Shown in pieces: positions 29,559 to 43,990 of a stretch of DNA of 64,000 nucleotides; the stretch's first letter is position 1; each line of letters starts with the position of its first letter. The stretch is from Holothuria scabra (taxonomy: Eukaryota; Echinodermata; Holothuroidea; Aspidochirotida; Holothuriidae), in assembly GCA_037179385.1 (NCBI GenBank), contig CM074179.1:75071719-75135718 (forward strand). The letters run 5' to 3'. The notes beneath the pieces are model-generated. The model was not told the DNA's origin. It worked only from the letters and a program-made list of their open reading frames with translations, and searched no databases. The position numbers and the translations under genes are program-made.

Positions 29559-31143
29559 CAGTGGCGGAACTAGGGATTTAGGCGAAAATGGTCTTCAGGG
29601 GCGCTTCGAAGGAGTAAATACCCTGAGCCTCGACACGATCGAAGCCACGGCTTATCAGACTTTCCATTTGATTTTCTGCACCTGGTAGAAAACTACTTTG
29701 ACATTTCTCCTCAGCAAGTTTTTCTATTAAAACATGTTCATATTGTCCATCCATGGTCCTCCGCGGGAGAAAATTCGGTGGGGAGGGAGGAGAATAAATT
29801 CTTTTAGGGGGAAAAGCTCCGCGCCATCATGAGTTGGGGCGGAGCGCAAGAAAATTGTGCCCCTCAGATCGCTGGAAATGACATTTCTAAAGCCCATTTA
29901 ACGCATATAATAGGGAAAGCACTGAGTGAACTGTTAATAAAAATTGATGTTAATTTTTCTTTGTCGTTTTCTTTATGTTTTCTTCCCTTTTTCAGGTTTT
30001 GTTTTAATTTTCCAGGAGAGGGCAAGTTTCTCCCTTGCCCCTACCTGCGGACGCGCAAGTTTCTATCCCTCTCTTTCACATTCTAGTATGAAGGCAGTTA
30101 TTATATTTTGTGTAATACTGTCAGGTCTTGATTTAAGATTTTAATGTAATAATGGACTACTTTGTAAAGATAAAGATTAAACCTGCTTGAGCTAAATAGC
30201 AAGCAATCTTACATCTTACCGTTAGGTGTACATTTTTGGCATATGGAAATCAAGATAAGTACGCGAAAAAACATTAATTGACGTAATTTACATCATGTGA
30301 TTACTCTGAAATAGCCATTAATTAAGTGCATTTAATGAAATAGCCAAGACAAAAGGTCTGTTTGGCTCTCTAGATACCGAATCATAATAAATAAAAGTAG
30401 CCTAAACTTAAGCTTATTTGTTGCAATTTTCTGGCTTTTGAAACCACGGAAGTACAGAAATGGCATTTGCATGGGATTATCGTGCAGTGTCAGAAAACAC
30501 CAAACAATTGCCATTTATCATGAGAACGGCCACTTGAAGAAAAGCAAAATAGAAACTGCTCATTACAACTCTAAAACCATTTACACTATAATGACAGTTT
30601 TATTTTATTTTAACCTGAATGTTCTCTGCAAATGATTTGAAAAATGTTGTAGAAGCTATTTTGGTATCTTTATAAACTCTTTTTATTGTCTATGTTGACA
30701 ATTATCCCCGACAACAAGAGGACTAGTCTATTTGCGCTTCAGTTATTGTTGCGCCTTTTGCAACATCTCTTATTGGCCGGGAGGGTTAATTTAATGTCAG
30801 TATGTGTATTTTGTAAGCTTATAAATCAGGCTTGGTATGGGAGCAATGAACAACATTCATTAGTTCTCATAAAGCATAAAGATACGTTTCGGCAAAACCT
30901 ATCCCTATAGTACAGAAGATGACCCTTTTCATCAGAATAAAGTGCAGATACTACAATTACTATTGGCTGTGTGAACATTTTGTTATCTGGGCCTTAAAAC
31001 AACGCTATTAAATTATGTATTTTGCCAAAAATGGTGCAAGAGAAACGTATGTTAAAACCGTAAAAAAGGCGCCGACAGACGATTTTGGTCCGTCAAGGGG
31101 GGGGGTCCCCCCCCCCCTTGACCATATGGCAGCTCCGCCACTG
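29559..31143. mobile_element. Non-autonomous hAT-like element with perfect 8-bp TSD
   Basis: The left end is CAGTGGCGGAACTAGG and the right end AGCTCCGCCACTG, giving inverted repeats of 13 bp with one mismatch. The element is flanked by a perfect 8-bp direct repeat AATACATG (29551-29558 and 31144-31151). CAGTG-type ends with 8-bp target duplications are the hallmark of the hAT superfamily. It is about 1.6 kb long with no transposase frame recognised. It carries the phrase catcatgagttggggcggag, similar to one inside the hAT-like element at 53.7 kb. Confidence 0.8.
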
Positions 31144-34100
31144 AATACATGATGGGTCAATTGTCTTATCTTCTTAAAGGTTTGAACATTTTTATCTCAA
31201 GTTTACTTTTTCTTTGTAGTAAACTTTGATTAAGGAATGATCACCTCTTCAATTGGCCAACGTTTCGGATATCACCAGTCTAGTCAAAGTCTAAAATTGT
31301 GTATTTATTCAACAAATTCCTTCGTGATACTTCTTCAAGAATTGAAGGAAAGGCAGTACCAAGTAGTGACAAGCCTTTGTTTGATACTGAACTTAAAAAT
31401 GTATTGAATGTAAACCTCATTAGGAGGCATACCTTAATTTAATGAAATTTATCTCAGCCATCACAAGCATGTGAAGAAAACTGCTACACCAAACCCCTCC
31501 CTACTGCATACTGCACGAAGCAAATTTCCATAATCAAACAGACAAGCAATACTTATTGGTGTATTAGTATTGTTTCTTGTACAGAAAACACAACTCTCTA
31601 ACGGGAAATGCACAATGTTCTATTGTTTTGGACATCGCAAACCGTTTCGGACAATAGGCCTACTATTAAAGCAGCTTGTTCCGTTTGTACGGATAGAATG
31701 TTGATTTTCAATTTGTTCCAGAAAAGGAAATGTATTCAAAAGATTCAAATGCATTTGAGAGATTCTGACTACCTAATTATCAGGATTTATTCACCATTCT
31801 GGATACTGCGCATTCACCCTGTAATTTTAGATGCAGAACACAGAGGTGAACAAGAATGGCGGAGTGACAAAGCTTCGAACCGTTTCTCTTAACTGATACA
31901 ACTGTATACATATATGGCCTCTATGTGTTATAGATTGTACAAACTTTTCAATAAATACTCCGCCGACTAATCGACCCAGGAAAAAGAACTTACATTCTCA
32001 GTGCAAAGTCTACATTGTTAAGAAAACTTTGTCAACGATCACCTCACGGCCCAATCCTAAACCTCTATTGATTGCTCTTTCTTTTCTTTTCTGATCGCTT
32101 TTTCCTTTTACGATCTTCTAATTCAGGAGTTGTAAGACCCGAATGTATTTATTCTTCCCCATTACGTTCAAGAGGTTTCTTTGTAGCGTAGCGAGCTTTC
32201 GATAACCAGGTTAGGTTAGAAAGAGTTTTACGGCCGAGCTCCCAAACGAATTGGTTAAAGTCGAGCCGGCCTCGGACTTTTCCAGGTCCTTACTAGTCAC
32301 TTGAGTGTACGGCTCCTTCTACGGTTTAAGCTGTACTTTATGTAAGACTACTGCTCTTGATGGCTTGCACTGTATGTATTGGTGTGCATGTTGTGTTTTG
32401 CACAGTGCGGCAGGGCCACGGAGCTCAGTCAACCGCGAGGAGAATTTTTTTTTTTCTTTCTTTTACCATATTGGTATCAAATAGAAGAGCAAGATAAAAG
32501 ATTAACGATAAAGCTTATTTTTCTTTTCAACAAGTAGCAGCATAGCACAAGCTGCTTTAACTTACTGTGACATATTAAGATAATGTTCGGACATGTAGTT
32601 TGTATAATTTGCAACCTGTGATCCCGCAAATACACCCGATTGGCATAGTACTACGATGCAAATATTGTATGTACACAGGCAGATTTTCTTTTTTGCATGG
32701 CAGTTGCACAGTCCCCTCAACTACTGGCACTCTGATGTTTCGGACATCATCATTCGCTGGCTTCAGTTATGCATTGGGAATTACAAATAATAAGGCAAAG
32801 GGTGTATGGAATTTTTACTTCAAATTTGTGGGAAATTTCACTCTTTCATGGTTGGTGTCTCCACTTGACCCTTCCCAAAATCAAAAGGGCCCTGCTTCTA
32901 AGCAAAATGCATTCACATACCAAATATGAAATTTAATCCAACTTTCTACCTGAAGGTTTTTAATGAAATAGAATTTTGCTCTCGGTTTTTTTTTTATACT
33001 GTTGGGAAATGGCAAAACTTTGAAACAGCATGTAATTTGTCCTGCTTAGTGCAAAACAGGTGCAAAACAGGTCTGCAGAGCAGCAGTGCCGCGAATGGCA
33101 CAATGCTGTAGTTTGTGAGTTCACAGCAACTCAAGAAAAGTATCTAAATTCTAGCTCAGCTTTTTTCAGTTATCTGATGGACATCCTGCATAGTACAAAC
33201 ATAAGACGTACTGTGCAAACAGGTCTTAATAATGACAACGCACAGCAATATGTTAGACAGCTTGAGGACATTTAAGCTATTGCAACTAGGTAGCAATTTT
33301 TTGAAGCTTTCTAACTCTAATGGAAAACAACTGAATTTTGTGCATTGTGCAACAGAACATATTGTAGATTTCTGCTGTATTACTTTAGAGAGAAATCGTA
33401 AGTAATAAAGTCCTAGACTTTAAATGAAAAGATCAGGTAAGCCATTAATACAAACCAGAGAGAAGAGTACTAATGAAATCAAAATTTACAGCTTGGTACT
33501 TGGACCGAATTCGTTTCTCTTTTAGTAAGGCTTCACAGTGATACATTTACACCTTTCATTCCGTCCATTTGCAATGCATAATTTCTTCCTGCTGCTTCCA
33601 TACTTTCTAGCAGATTGCTGTCCACTTACCAGTGGTGGTAAAGATAGTTGATGATTGTTTTATTTCCAGCTACTGGCTTGTCATTAAATTTAAACTATTT
33701 GTTCAATTTACCCAGAAAACAGAAAGTTTTTTTATAATATGGTTCAGAAATGCTTTAGAAATATATGATGTTGAGTTGCAATCAATATCCTAAAAATATT
33801 TCCTAGAACATAAGCTATTATTTTAGATTTATTTTCAATCCTAAAAATATAAGAAATATAATGTTAAACATATTTTACAACTAGGCAAACGATATTACCA
33901 ACAAACAAATTTGAGATTATTTAGAAATGATTTTAAAATATTTCGTGTTTACTGGGCAGTAGATAATTACGAGGTAGTTAAGAGTGCGTCACAGATGAAT
34001 GTAAATAAATATCTGAATGGCAATACTATTCTCCCTAAGTACCAAAGTTCTTCTCCTGCCCCATACAAAACTTAGCTTGATGAATTTTTCAACAACTGGC

Positions 34101-36584
34101 TTTAAAAACCTCTCATCACCCTCGATTCCAGTGTTGTTCTTGAAACAATCGATCATGATCTACTACTCATGAAAATGCAGTTCAGATTCAGAGTTTGTGA
34201 AGACGCTTCAGACTGGATTAAACTGGATCCCTCATTTTTCTAGGGCTTTCAATTAATGAAAATATGTGTAATTTGCTGCTAGTTTTGTTCTTTTTCTTTG
34301 TCTCAATAGTCCAACACAAGTGAATTCTTTTGCAATACTGAGTGCTGTACGGAATTTTATTAACATAACTTAGAAGACAATTAATGTTCGTAATATCATA
34401 AGATAATTCCGTACCTTGAGAGTGGACGTCGTGAATCGGCCGATAGCGTAACGACTTGTCCGATTTAACAGCAATAGGAAACCGCAGACAACTAAGGGCG
34501 GTCACTGGACCATGTAATCTGTAACAATGTTGCTCTTTGTCCGTTTTGTAACAAGCGAAGACTTCAAGGACAGGATAAGTTCGTCGAAGTTTCAAGAGAT
34601 TGGATTCCATAATGATAATGAAATTCTATCTGTCAATGTAAAATACCCTTCGCCATTCTTTGGTCACAAAATTACATGCTTCAACACCTTGCTCTTCATT
34701 TCATTTGACCCTAAAGGGCTTCTTCCTTACTAAGGAAGACTTTTTCTTTCGTGCATATGAGTCATTTTTTTTTTCAAATGTCCGAAGTTAGTAAACAAAA
34801 TGACTATAAAAGGAGAGTAATTTTCAGAGGTCAATAGTGATTGAAACATTTACTGACTGTGGCACTTTACATGGACCTATTTTAAAGGAATGTGGCTTTA
34901 TCATTGTTTCAGAGAGTAAAGAAAAGTTCAACCGCTTTTGGAAGGGGCCGGCTTCAGGTACCCCCGCCATCCGCTCCGACACAATCATAAAATTCACTCG
35001 TCTTAGGAGTGGGCTTTAGCACGCCCACCTCAGCAACAGGTAGCTGGTTTTCAGGGAGCTTATAAGTGTCGTAAACGTCAGATCCAGGATTCACACTTTT
35101 GTTTCTTTTATCAATATTTATACTTATTGTACCTGGAAATGCGGGTGCTTACCCCCGACGTTATAATTGAACGAAGATTGAGACTCTGAGCGTGTGCAAC
35201 AAATATGGATTAATTTTTACATTCGAACAAACTTTCCACGAAATAATATCTCAGCAAGAGTTTTTACTGCTTCAAATCTGTAACATCTTTTTATCTAATG
35301 CTATCAGGCAAGCGACTCAAAAGCCTTGCTTCATGGAATGGACAAGAGTAAATTTGGCATGTGTGACGAGCATGTCGTAATAATTTGTTTAAATCGAAAA
35401 TGAAATAATACCTTCAAAGGAATGATAACAGTTGGCCTATCGTTTATCTCAATCGTGGGTCTAGACACTTCGAATGTAGTGGTCCTAAGGTGGAGACGGA
35501 GCATACAAAAAATTTCCGCAATTCGCCTTTTCCAGTACATTGCCCAAGCTTATGAGGAGAATTAATGCAGTTCTTTTTCTTACAACAAGGTTTTAAATTT
35601 AGTAAAATGAACAAACAGGCCGGGAGCTAAAGTCTGTAGGTGCTATAATTGAGTTGGCTCACTCGCCAGTACATCCAAGGTTTGCTAATATGGACCCCCC
35701 CCCCCCCCCACAACATCGCAAAGTAGTAAGTTCAATGAAATTGTGGTATTACTTTTTGCTACAGCTATAGCATGTCACATACATGTATTGTTTGTCCCAT
35801 AACACTCCCAAATTAAGGGGTAAGGGTAGCTTTCTAAGCAATTTCTCCACTGTTGCTCCATTAGTGAACAATATTATGATGCCAGTATACAGCTGATGTA
35901 TATTGCTGATATATTGTGCACATGGTTTACTTTTCATATGTACACTGAGGTGATATTTTGTCGAGACCATGACGTTATAATTAATTGTCATAACTTGCAT
36001 CGAATTTCGAACTTTGTTTTCAATGGATTTTGACCGAAATATTTGTTAACAAAAAGGTTCTGGTGTTTCCAATATTACACAAAGGATTTTGTTCTGAATA
36101 TGAAATAAAATTTTCCATCCTTTAATCACTATATTGAGTAATTATCCTAGTTACTACTAGACTACAAGAGAGATACCCATAGAAGCTATTTTAACAGTAT
36201 CAAAAACTAATATAGTATCATCGACTGACTCATTTACCCAGCTAAGCTTTTTCAGCAGTAGATTAGTTTTGAGAGATGACACGCCGTCCGTCGAGGATAG
36301 GACAGAATTTTGACAAAATTAAGGTATTTAACCCTTGAAACGGTTGCGGGAGGTGTAAATAAAGCGCTACACAAGGAAGTAGTTTTAAAGAAGTGAAACC
36401 GTAAGTGTTGGGAGCGCCAATGTACTTATTTGATTCAGTACTGAAAATTGACGTGACTAAAATGCAGTGTGTTCATTGTTTTGTGAACATTTGTGCAGTA
36501 TTTCGTGTGGAAAGTGGGCTGTGGACCTGGATTTAAAATGATTGGGAGAAGCTTGAATAACAATATGGAATGGGGGATGAGTAG

Positions 36585-36740
36585 AGGGGCGGTGTCAGGG
36601 GTGACCAGCCCGGCCCCTTATATTCGCAAGAAAATGCAAAAAGAGAAGGAAAGGAATAAAAAAGGAAATAAAGAGCACTCAACTTATGCTTTGGTCCTCC
36701 TACCAATATACCCTGACGCCGTTACTGGATGGGTAGATTA
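36585..36740. repeat. Dispersed repeat, copy 1
   Basis: The block around gtgtcaggggtgaccagccc, tatattcgcaagaaaa, gagcactcaacttatg and atataccctgacgc is repeated in the same order at 40.48-40.62 kb with substitutions. The family is not recognised. Confidence 0.55.
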
Positions 36741-38866
36741 CCAGGTATAATTGTTTACTCCAGAGTGTAGTGGCTAAAGGTTGATTGTTTACTGTTATAC
36801 ATGCTTATTTCAGGGAGTTCACTCGTGACAAATCTTTGTGTTGCACTCCTTTTCACTTTCATTTTAGCTATTGTAAATATATTAAATGCAACTATGTCAC
36901 TGTATACTTGTGAGGTGAAACAGATAAATGAAATGGACAAAAGCTGCAATATGTAAGAAAGTAGGATATTAGGTGAGGTTTTACGTCCAGCTTAGCCTTC
37001 TGGGTTGATTCATCGGCGCACACGGTACCTTTTTCCAGTTGTAAGGCACTGAATTGTTATCCCTGTTCTATATCTTATGAGAAGCATTACGCGTAAAGGC
37101 AGTGTATTCAATGTTTAAAGTCTTTGGTATGACACAGCTTGAGAATTAAACCGTGGACTTCCCGAGTAAGAGTCAAATGCTCTATCAACCAGACAACACA
37201 CACGGTCCAGGAAGAAAATGGAACTGTGAGTGAAGAGAAGGGAGCTAATGAAGGCGGGTTGCACAATGTAGACAGGATGAGAGCTACAACACACAAGGTT
37301 AACGAAACAACGAAGATCCCTTTTAAGGCAGATTACCAAAAAAGGGTGATGTTGCAATATTAGGCCTACTGATTAGTGTAAAAAGGGATCTTAATGCAGC
37401 AGAGTCCAAATATGTTAAGTTAAGGTCTGTTTTTCTTTTTATACAAGCACATCAAACCTAAAGTTTACATCCTTCACAGAAGGAACCAGGGGATGCTTAA
37501 TCATTAGGATGTTAGCTATACAGACATATTACCTGAGTTTAGACCCTGGAGAGGCTTTTGATATGACGGTCGAGTTGAATAGCTATAGAACCTTGCGGGA
37601 CAATGATGGCATTTTAGATAAAAGCTACAATGCACAAAAACTCAAACATGAAAAATCACCTGTGTGATGAGATCGTATTTAAAAAATCATACAATCGTAA
37701 CAAGGATGGGTTGGCGTATTGAACTTCTCCTTTCACGATGTTTTCCGAGCGGCGAATCAGCAACGACACGCGTCCGCTGGCACACCAGAGCAAGAAAGTA
37801 TAGAAACACAAGTTCAGCCCGGGAACAAACAAATCACACTACTGCACCCACAGCAAAATTGATCAAGTCAGAGACTAGTGGTTGTCCAGGAATTCCCAAT
37901 CATGCCTACCAGGGTAGATGATCCTGTTGTTCCAGAGACACTTCTGTATACTGGTTTCTGTGATGAATAATTGCAAATCTTGAAAAAGAAGATTTATGCA
38001 GTCCCAGGTTGCCAAGAGAGCTGGATGATGTTTGTTATACTAGCTCAAGATATTGTATGCATTGCATTCCTGGAAAAAGATGCCTACATATGTTAGCATC
38101 GACATGTCACTTTGCCATCTCATAAGCTGTAAAGTCTTCATAAAAGAAAGGGTCATTGTGTATCATATGATGATGTAGAATTATTCGAACGCATTGCTAA
38201 AGAATTGTATGCTTAGTCGGAACATTGGGAGGGGTTTCAGTGCCTAGAAACAATTATCAAGACTGGCACCGTTGAACGAGTAGCTGCAGATAATCATGTT
38301 ACCAATGAAGAGACAATTAATGTAAAAGCAACAACATATAACAAATGACCACATCAGTAGCCTTGTTAAACAAGGCATTCGGTCCAAAAAATGTTTTAAA
38401 AAAAGATTAATGTCCCTGAAGACCAGGGGTGTAGCCCCGCGGGTAATTTTGGGGGTTAGAACCCCCACCCCATGACCCTGCAAAAAAGCCTAAAATAACA
38501 GTTTTTTCTCTCTATTCGTATACTCTTCCCTTGTGTCGTGACTTAAATCCCCCCCCCCCCCATTACACCAAAACCCCAAAACACCAAAACTGATGAAGGC
38601 ATATGTTGTCTGCTAAAACATAATAAAGTAATTCGCTTATAGAAAGAGGCCCCATTATAAATTTTGTCCGAAAGATGCAGCAAGAATGCAACAAATAATC
38701 TTTCATCAACCACATTCCACGTGGATTTGACCTGGGCGTAGGTAGCTTTCCTAACGAGTACCCTCGAGGTAGAACAAATCTGACTTGGTCATCTAGATTA
38801 CATTTTGCTATTGTTTAGGGATTGGTGTAGTTGGACCTCTAATATGAACTCTGGGGATGTTGGATG

Positions 38867-39130
38867 CCCTTTTGAACCTTTTCACTGCCTTGCTGGACAA
38901 ACCAGTCACTCTTGGATGCTTTCCTTGCTTGTTCTTGGTGGAAAATTGGCCAGGAGAACTTAATGCAAGGAGAAGAATTGGTGAGAGGTGTGGATAAAAA
39001 CAATAAAAAGGCAGTATCAGATGGTGTCGTTATTCGCATTGGAGCACTAGTATTTGACCATGAAGAAGCAGGTACCCGATTTTTGTTGCAAAGCATGACC
39101 CTAAAGAGCACAAACTGATGTTGATGTGCT
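38867..39130 (+). pseudogene. Possible decayed coding remnant (HEEAGTR motif)
   Basis: The plus-strand frame reads WWKIGQENLMQGEELVRG, then IGALVFDHEEAGTRFLLQ, and decays after 39117. The H-EEA-TR-LL phrase resembles the HEEADTR signature that I associate with a family of transposon-linked proteins in marine invertebrates. Stops interrupt it on both sides. I am unsure of the family, and coding origin is not proven. Confidence 0.2.
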
Positions 39131-40484
39131 TTTTACATCCAGGTTTAGCGATTTTAATTGGCAGGAAAAGTTTTTTCATACTGGAATCAGTTATATCGAG
39201 ATATATGTAAATGCATAAGGTGACAGAAAAGACAGAAAAATGTCCGTGTGTGTGACTTAAAGACTTTACTTCAAGAGCACGCGGACCCAGCTTCTGTTCT
39301 GGGCTTTCCCAAGGAAAGCATAGGAAAGGATAGAAGTATGTAATTTCTGACATGACTCCCCCATCTGTCTTGATATTTATGTGAAATTAGACCCATCGAT
39401 TCCTTTTCAGTTAATTTTTCTCTAGCATTGCACCATTTTCATTTCTAGGTGACACAATACAGCACATTCGTGTTGATGTGTCGTTTAACCCCATCCAAAT
39501 AGCTAATATTTCTATGGGCTGTCCTGACTTCATACATGGCCGCTCTGCCTTAATTCAGTACCCTTTGGCAAGTTATAACTTTACAAGTTCACTTTCAGAT
39601 TAGGTAAGACGAAGACTTTTAAAGTCTTTGCTAGTGAGCAAGACATATTAGGGACAACTAATAATCCTTGGAATAAAGCTTCTTTTGAATGATACAACAA
39701 CTTAAAAGTTGCAAGTAACTCATTTGTCAACTTTACAGTACCTTTGATAGAGCTGGGTCTTGGAGCTGGGACGATTTGACATCCTGGCTCTCATGTGAGA
39801 AGTGAATGGTCCAACCCAACTTCTGACAGTCTCCACCATCATATTCAACGGAGCAACTAACAATCATACATATGGAGAAGGTCACTTTAATCAGAAAAAA
39901 TACCTTCACCAAATAATCATGGAAAGAAAACTAAACGTCACACCAACCAGTGTTGATGACGAATAACCCATCATAACTTGCCTGTGGTTGCTGTCTCTTT
40001 TTGGCTTTCGCATACTGTTTGTTCAAAGTGTGTTATGTGGGATGTGCAGAACCTTGCCGTTGCTTCAAATCTGAAGGATGTTAGAACCTGTATTCAAGAC
40101 TTTATGCATCAGTCAGATGAAAGTGATTAGAATGGCCTACTGCTGGACAAGATTGCGGTTGGGCTTCAAAAATGGAATGGTATTAATGTACAGTACATTA
40201 GGTCCAGCTAAGTTATAAAGTATTCTTTCCAATGATATACAGTAGGAAAGCATTCTACTGTTTTCTATTGTGGAACCCTTAATGACCCTACCTGGTATTT
40301 TCTGTTGGCAAAATGATGGATTAATGATGGGTTGTGTAATATACATCTGAAATATTGAAGTACGAAAGTGTAATATGTTTACTGTTCAATGATAGATACA
40401 TGTGACATTGCCCTTTCAGCAAAGAAGATGAATGCTGGTATTCATGTGAGCTAGCGTCGTCCCAAAATGCAAGGACAATGTCAG

Positions 40485-40620
40485 GGGCAGGAGACCGCCT
40501 CGTATATTCACAAGAAAAGGTGAAATTGAAGGAAAAAAGGGAAAAAAGAAAAAGACAACGAGCACTCAACTTATGTTTTGCCCCCTATCAAAATATTCGG
40601 GCGCAGTCCCAGCCTAAAAA
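40485..40620. repeat. Dispersed repeat, copy 2
   Basis: Second copy of the block at 36.58-36.74 kb. Shared phrases are atgtcaggggc, tatattcacaagaaaa, gagcactcaacttatg and a final atattcgggcgcagtcc. Confidence 0.55.
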
Positions 40621-43600
40621 ATGCCTTCCAGATGAATGAGTTACTATACTGCCACCAAATTTAAAACGAGGTGTGATTTGAGTCACCAATTTCAAAAGGG
40701 AAATGAGTCGAGAAATGGCATCTTGATTCTCCTCATAGAAAAAGTAAAGTGAATCCAGTCACAGAATGGACTCAAGTTACATTAAAAGTAGGGAGTCACT
40801 TAACCCTAAAGTGCAAATTTTGGGTGACCCTAGGATCTGTTTGTCACACAAATTGTGTCAAGGAAGAGGTTTTGATAAATTTCAAAAGTTGTTTTTTTTT
40901 ATTAGCCTGCTGTTTAAATTACGTGTCTTTTGCCCAATACATGTGACCCTGGACCCCAGGTCACATCAGGGCATTGATAGATTGTGATTTATATTATTTA
41001 ATCTGTCACAGACATCAATACGCAGTATATCGATCCCACCATATTGATTTCAAAAAATTATAGTAGAACAATCGTTTAGTGAACTACCCCTTTATTTTGA
41101 GATTTTACGTGTAAAACAGTGCATGTAAGTAACACGCTGTAACAAAAAAATGATACCGCAAATTGATTGTATCAACTACCTGGCGATGTTTTTAGGTGTC
41201 CATACTAACTAGCTATGGCATCAAACCCTGGATTTAGTGCCAGTTGAACGACCACATTTTCACAGGTATCTGCTCCGCGTCAAAAATTGCACAAAGATCA
41301 TTCATTTACCAGAAAATGTACCTCTACCATTCGATGAAATGGAAATATATAGAAAACTAGTGATTGGAACTTGATCTTGCTTGAACATTCTAAAAACTTG
41401 TTTGCCTGTGTGAAAATGAGGTTATAATAAATACAACTTGAAAAACTTCTACCACCAGTCCTGCGGGCCAAATGAGGCCAGCGGTCTCTTTTTATGCAGC
41501 CAAAAATATTCTCCTCTTATCTCCATTCTGGCCCTTCCATGTTTTGTATGCGGCATTTCAACGTTGACGGCCCATTCGTGTTTTCCTAAATAAAAACGCA
41601 TTCCGAATTTAAATTGACATCCTTGTCGACAGAGCAGAGAAGAACATAATTAAGAGGGCATTTACATCAACAAGCAATAGGCCCCATACTAAATATCATT
41701 CGAGCGCATGTGGAGCTCATAATAAAGGCACATTGGCCAATCTAACAGGAAAGCATGGTAGAAGGGGTTGAGGTGAGACGTTGCTCTCATATATACTTCC
41801 CTGTCGTATTTCTGCCCAGATAGATGGTCACAGCATCTTTATTCGGAAATGTGTTCCAAACGTTTTGCACACTTGTTCCATGCATGTAATGGAGCATGCA
41901 ACGCTGAAAGCTGACACAGCCTAGACAGCATCAGTATTTCAACGCTCATATTCACTACGTACATGGTTTGCACACCTATTTGTGCTAAATTTCTACAGTG
42001 CGAACAGAGTCTGTAACGCTGATGACAAAGGCATAGTAGCAGTTATAAACAAACTTTTTGTTGTTCCGAATAATAGCTCCTAAAAGATCTTATGTTTGGC
42101 CACATTGTTCACATTCCTGTGTTTTTTGAAGAACCTCATTTATGGTGGCACTTACGGCTTAATCAGATTCGTTCCTAAAGGGAACTCTGTGTGAAGTGGT
42201 ATCAGCCTTTACACTTTTGGCGGAATGATCCTAAAGACCAAAGCTGAACTTGACTGTTTTTTTTTTTTTCATGCAGCTGAACTACAATTACTACTTACAT
42301 TCTTCACATTCTTTATACAGGAACTAGACGAATGAATCATCAAATTATAATAATCTAAACTATGAAGCAATGATCCTCAAACCTCGGTTAACTTTTATTC
42401 TCTGGGGAAGACGTGGGAAAGCCCTGGTTATTTAATTTTCGCAGTTCATCCTAAGTTGTTCGGTACACTGTGCATACAATGATCCTTGTTAGTAGTATCA
42501 CAACTTTGACAAAATTAGGTTTAAGTTTTGATTTTTGAAGTAATTAAAGCCTTCAAAAGGGTAATCGAATAATTTAAGGATTTTAAAAACAACTGGCAGT
42601 GTATGACACTGTAAAATAAGAACAAGTCTTATTAAAAGGTTTTGGAAGTTTTTGGATGACGGTTCTTAATCTTTTGCTCTCTCCCTTTGCCTTTTGGACA
42701 ATTTTGGTGTGACATCACAAATTGCAAATTTTGGTTGACCAAAGGTTTGTTAATCTTTGGAAGAATTAATCAAATTATTGTGCCAAGCTAGTCCAAAAGC
42801 TGTAAGGCAACAATGGCAGATGAACCAGCGTTGCCCAAATATCTTCCAAAACAATTCTGTTTTCACCAAGAATGATCGATGATTGATAAACCACGAGGCG
42901 ACTGGCTTGTTTTTGTTAGTTTGATTTTGTAAAGTCATGTTTACAAACAAATGACGACGAGGCTGCTTGGCAACAGAGTTGATGAGGTACTCGTATATTT
43001 CTTCACAGTTAAATGTAGAGTCTACTTCGTTTACATTTTGTGTGCAATAGTGGGATCACTGCACGCGCAAAGCCGATTTATTCCTGCGCATGTTCTATGC
43101 CAATCAGTAACGCAAGCGTGAATCAATATATTCGATTTGCCATTTTTGTTATACCTTTGACTATTTAATTGAATGTTCTTGTCTTTTGAGAAACGACCAT
43201 GAATAATAGTAGAACTCGTAACACTATCAGAACAGTCTTTCACCCTGAAATATGAACGAAAACAAAAGAGTTTTGGGGGCACCCTCCATATCTTGATAAA
43301 ATGTGAACCAGTTATTGCTATACCTTGAAGGAACCATTAAAATCACATGGGTTTGACTAGTGTATGAATAGTGCAACAAACTATTTTTCCGTATTTTTTT
43401 CTCATTTATTGACTTTTGTTTTGATTCTGTGTTTGTCGTTTTTTTTTATGTTGGGGTTTAATTTGGTTTCTCGCTCTGTTTCTTTTTTTTTTTTCTTTTA
43501 CTTCATTTTGTCATAATCCGGTCAACTCTCCTTCCTGGGACAAATGTGTGACTACGTTTTAAGATAAGGATTTTACAGTTTTAACACTGTCATTGCTACA

Positions 43601-43649
43601 AATAAATTCAGTGGATAAATTAGTAATAAAACAAACTTTGAAGCATTAA

Positions 43650-43990
43650 AATAGGCAGCTTCGAAGATAGCCGTTGCCTGCAGTTGCCGCGCTATTGAGA
43701 GGGGGGGGGGCAAGAGAGGTCATTTGTCCCAAAGATTCTGTTGCCCCCGCTAATATAGATAATATACCTCTTTCTAGAGAGAATATTTGATCCAGAGATA
43801 CGATCAAATTTCCGAGCTTCGGGGGCTTCGCCCTGAACCCTCCACCCCCTGAACCCCCACGAACGGGCGCCTTGGGCTCGGTTTTGCTTTGCGCCCGAAA
43901 ATGTTTTGCCCTTCGAACATTCTCCTTTGCCCGTCGTTTGCCCCAACCCTCCTCCCCTCCCCTTGACACTCGTTGCCTGCTTATTGATTT
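43650..43990. repeat. GC-rich dispersed repeat fragment, inverted relative to 1.83 kb
   Basis: This is a GC-rich stretch with cgggggcttcgccctgaacc and repeated cccct/ccccc phrases. Its reverse complement resembles the block at 1826-2060 (aggggctaagcccc type phrases). It is likely a decayed DNA-transposon fragment without visible ends. Confidence 0.35.

Noticed and set aside
31240..31295. Minus-strand CTGGTGATATCCGAAACGTT, similar to the PLE ribozyme-like motif
   Set aside because: The core base after CTG is G instead of A, the inner hairpin would be only two base pairs, and no outer stem pairs. There is no PLE sequence beside it, so I do not count it as a seventh copy.
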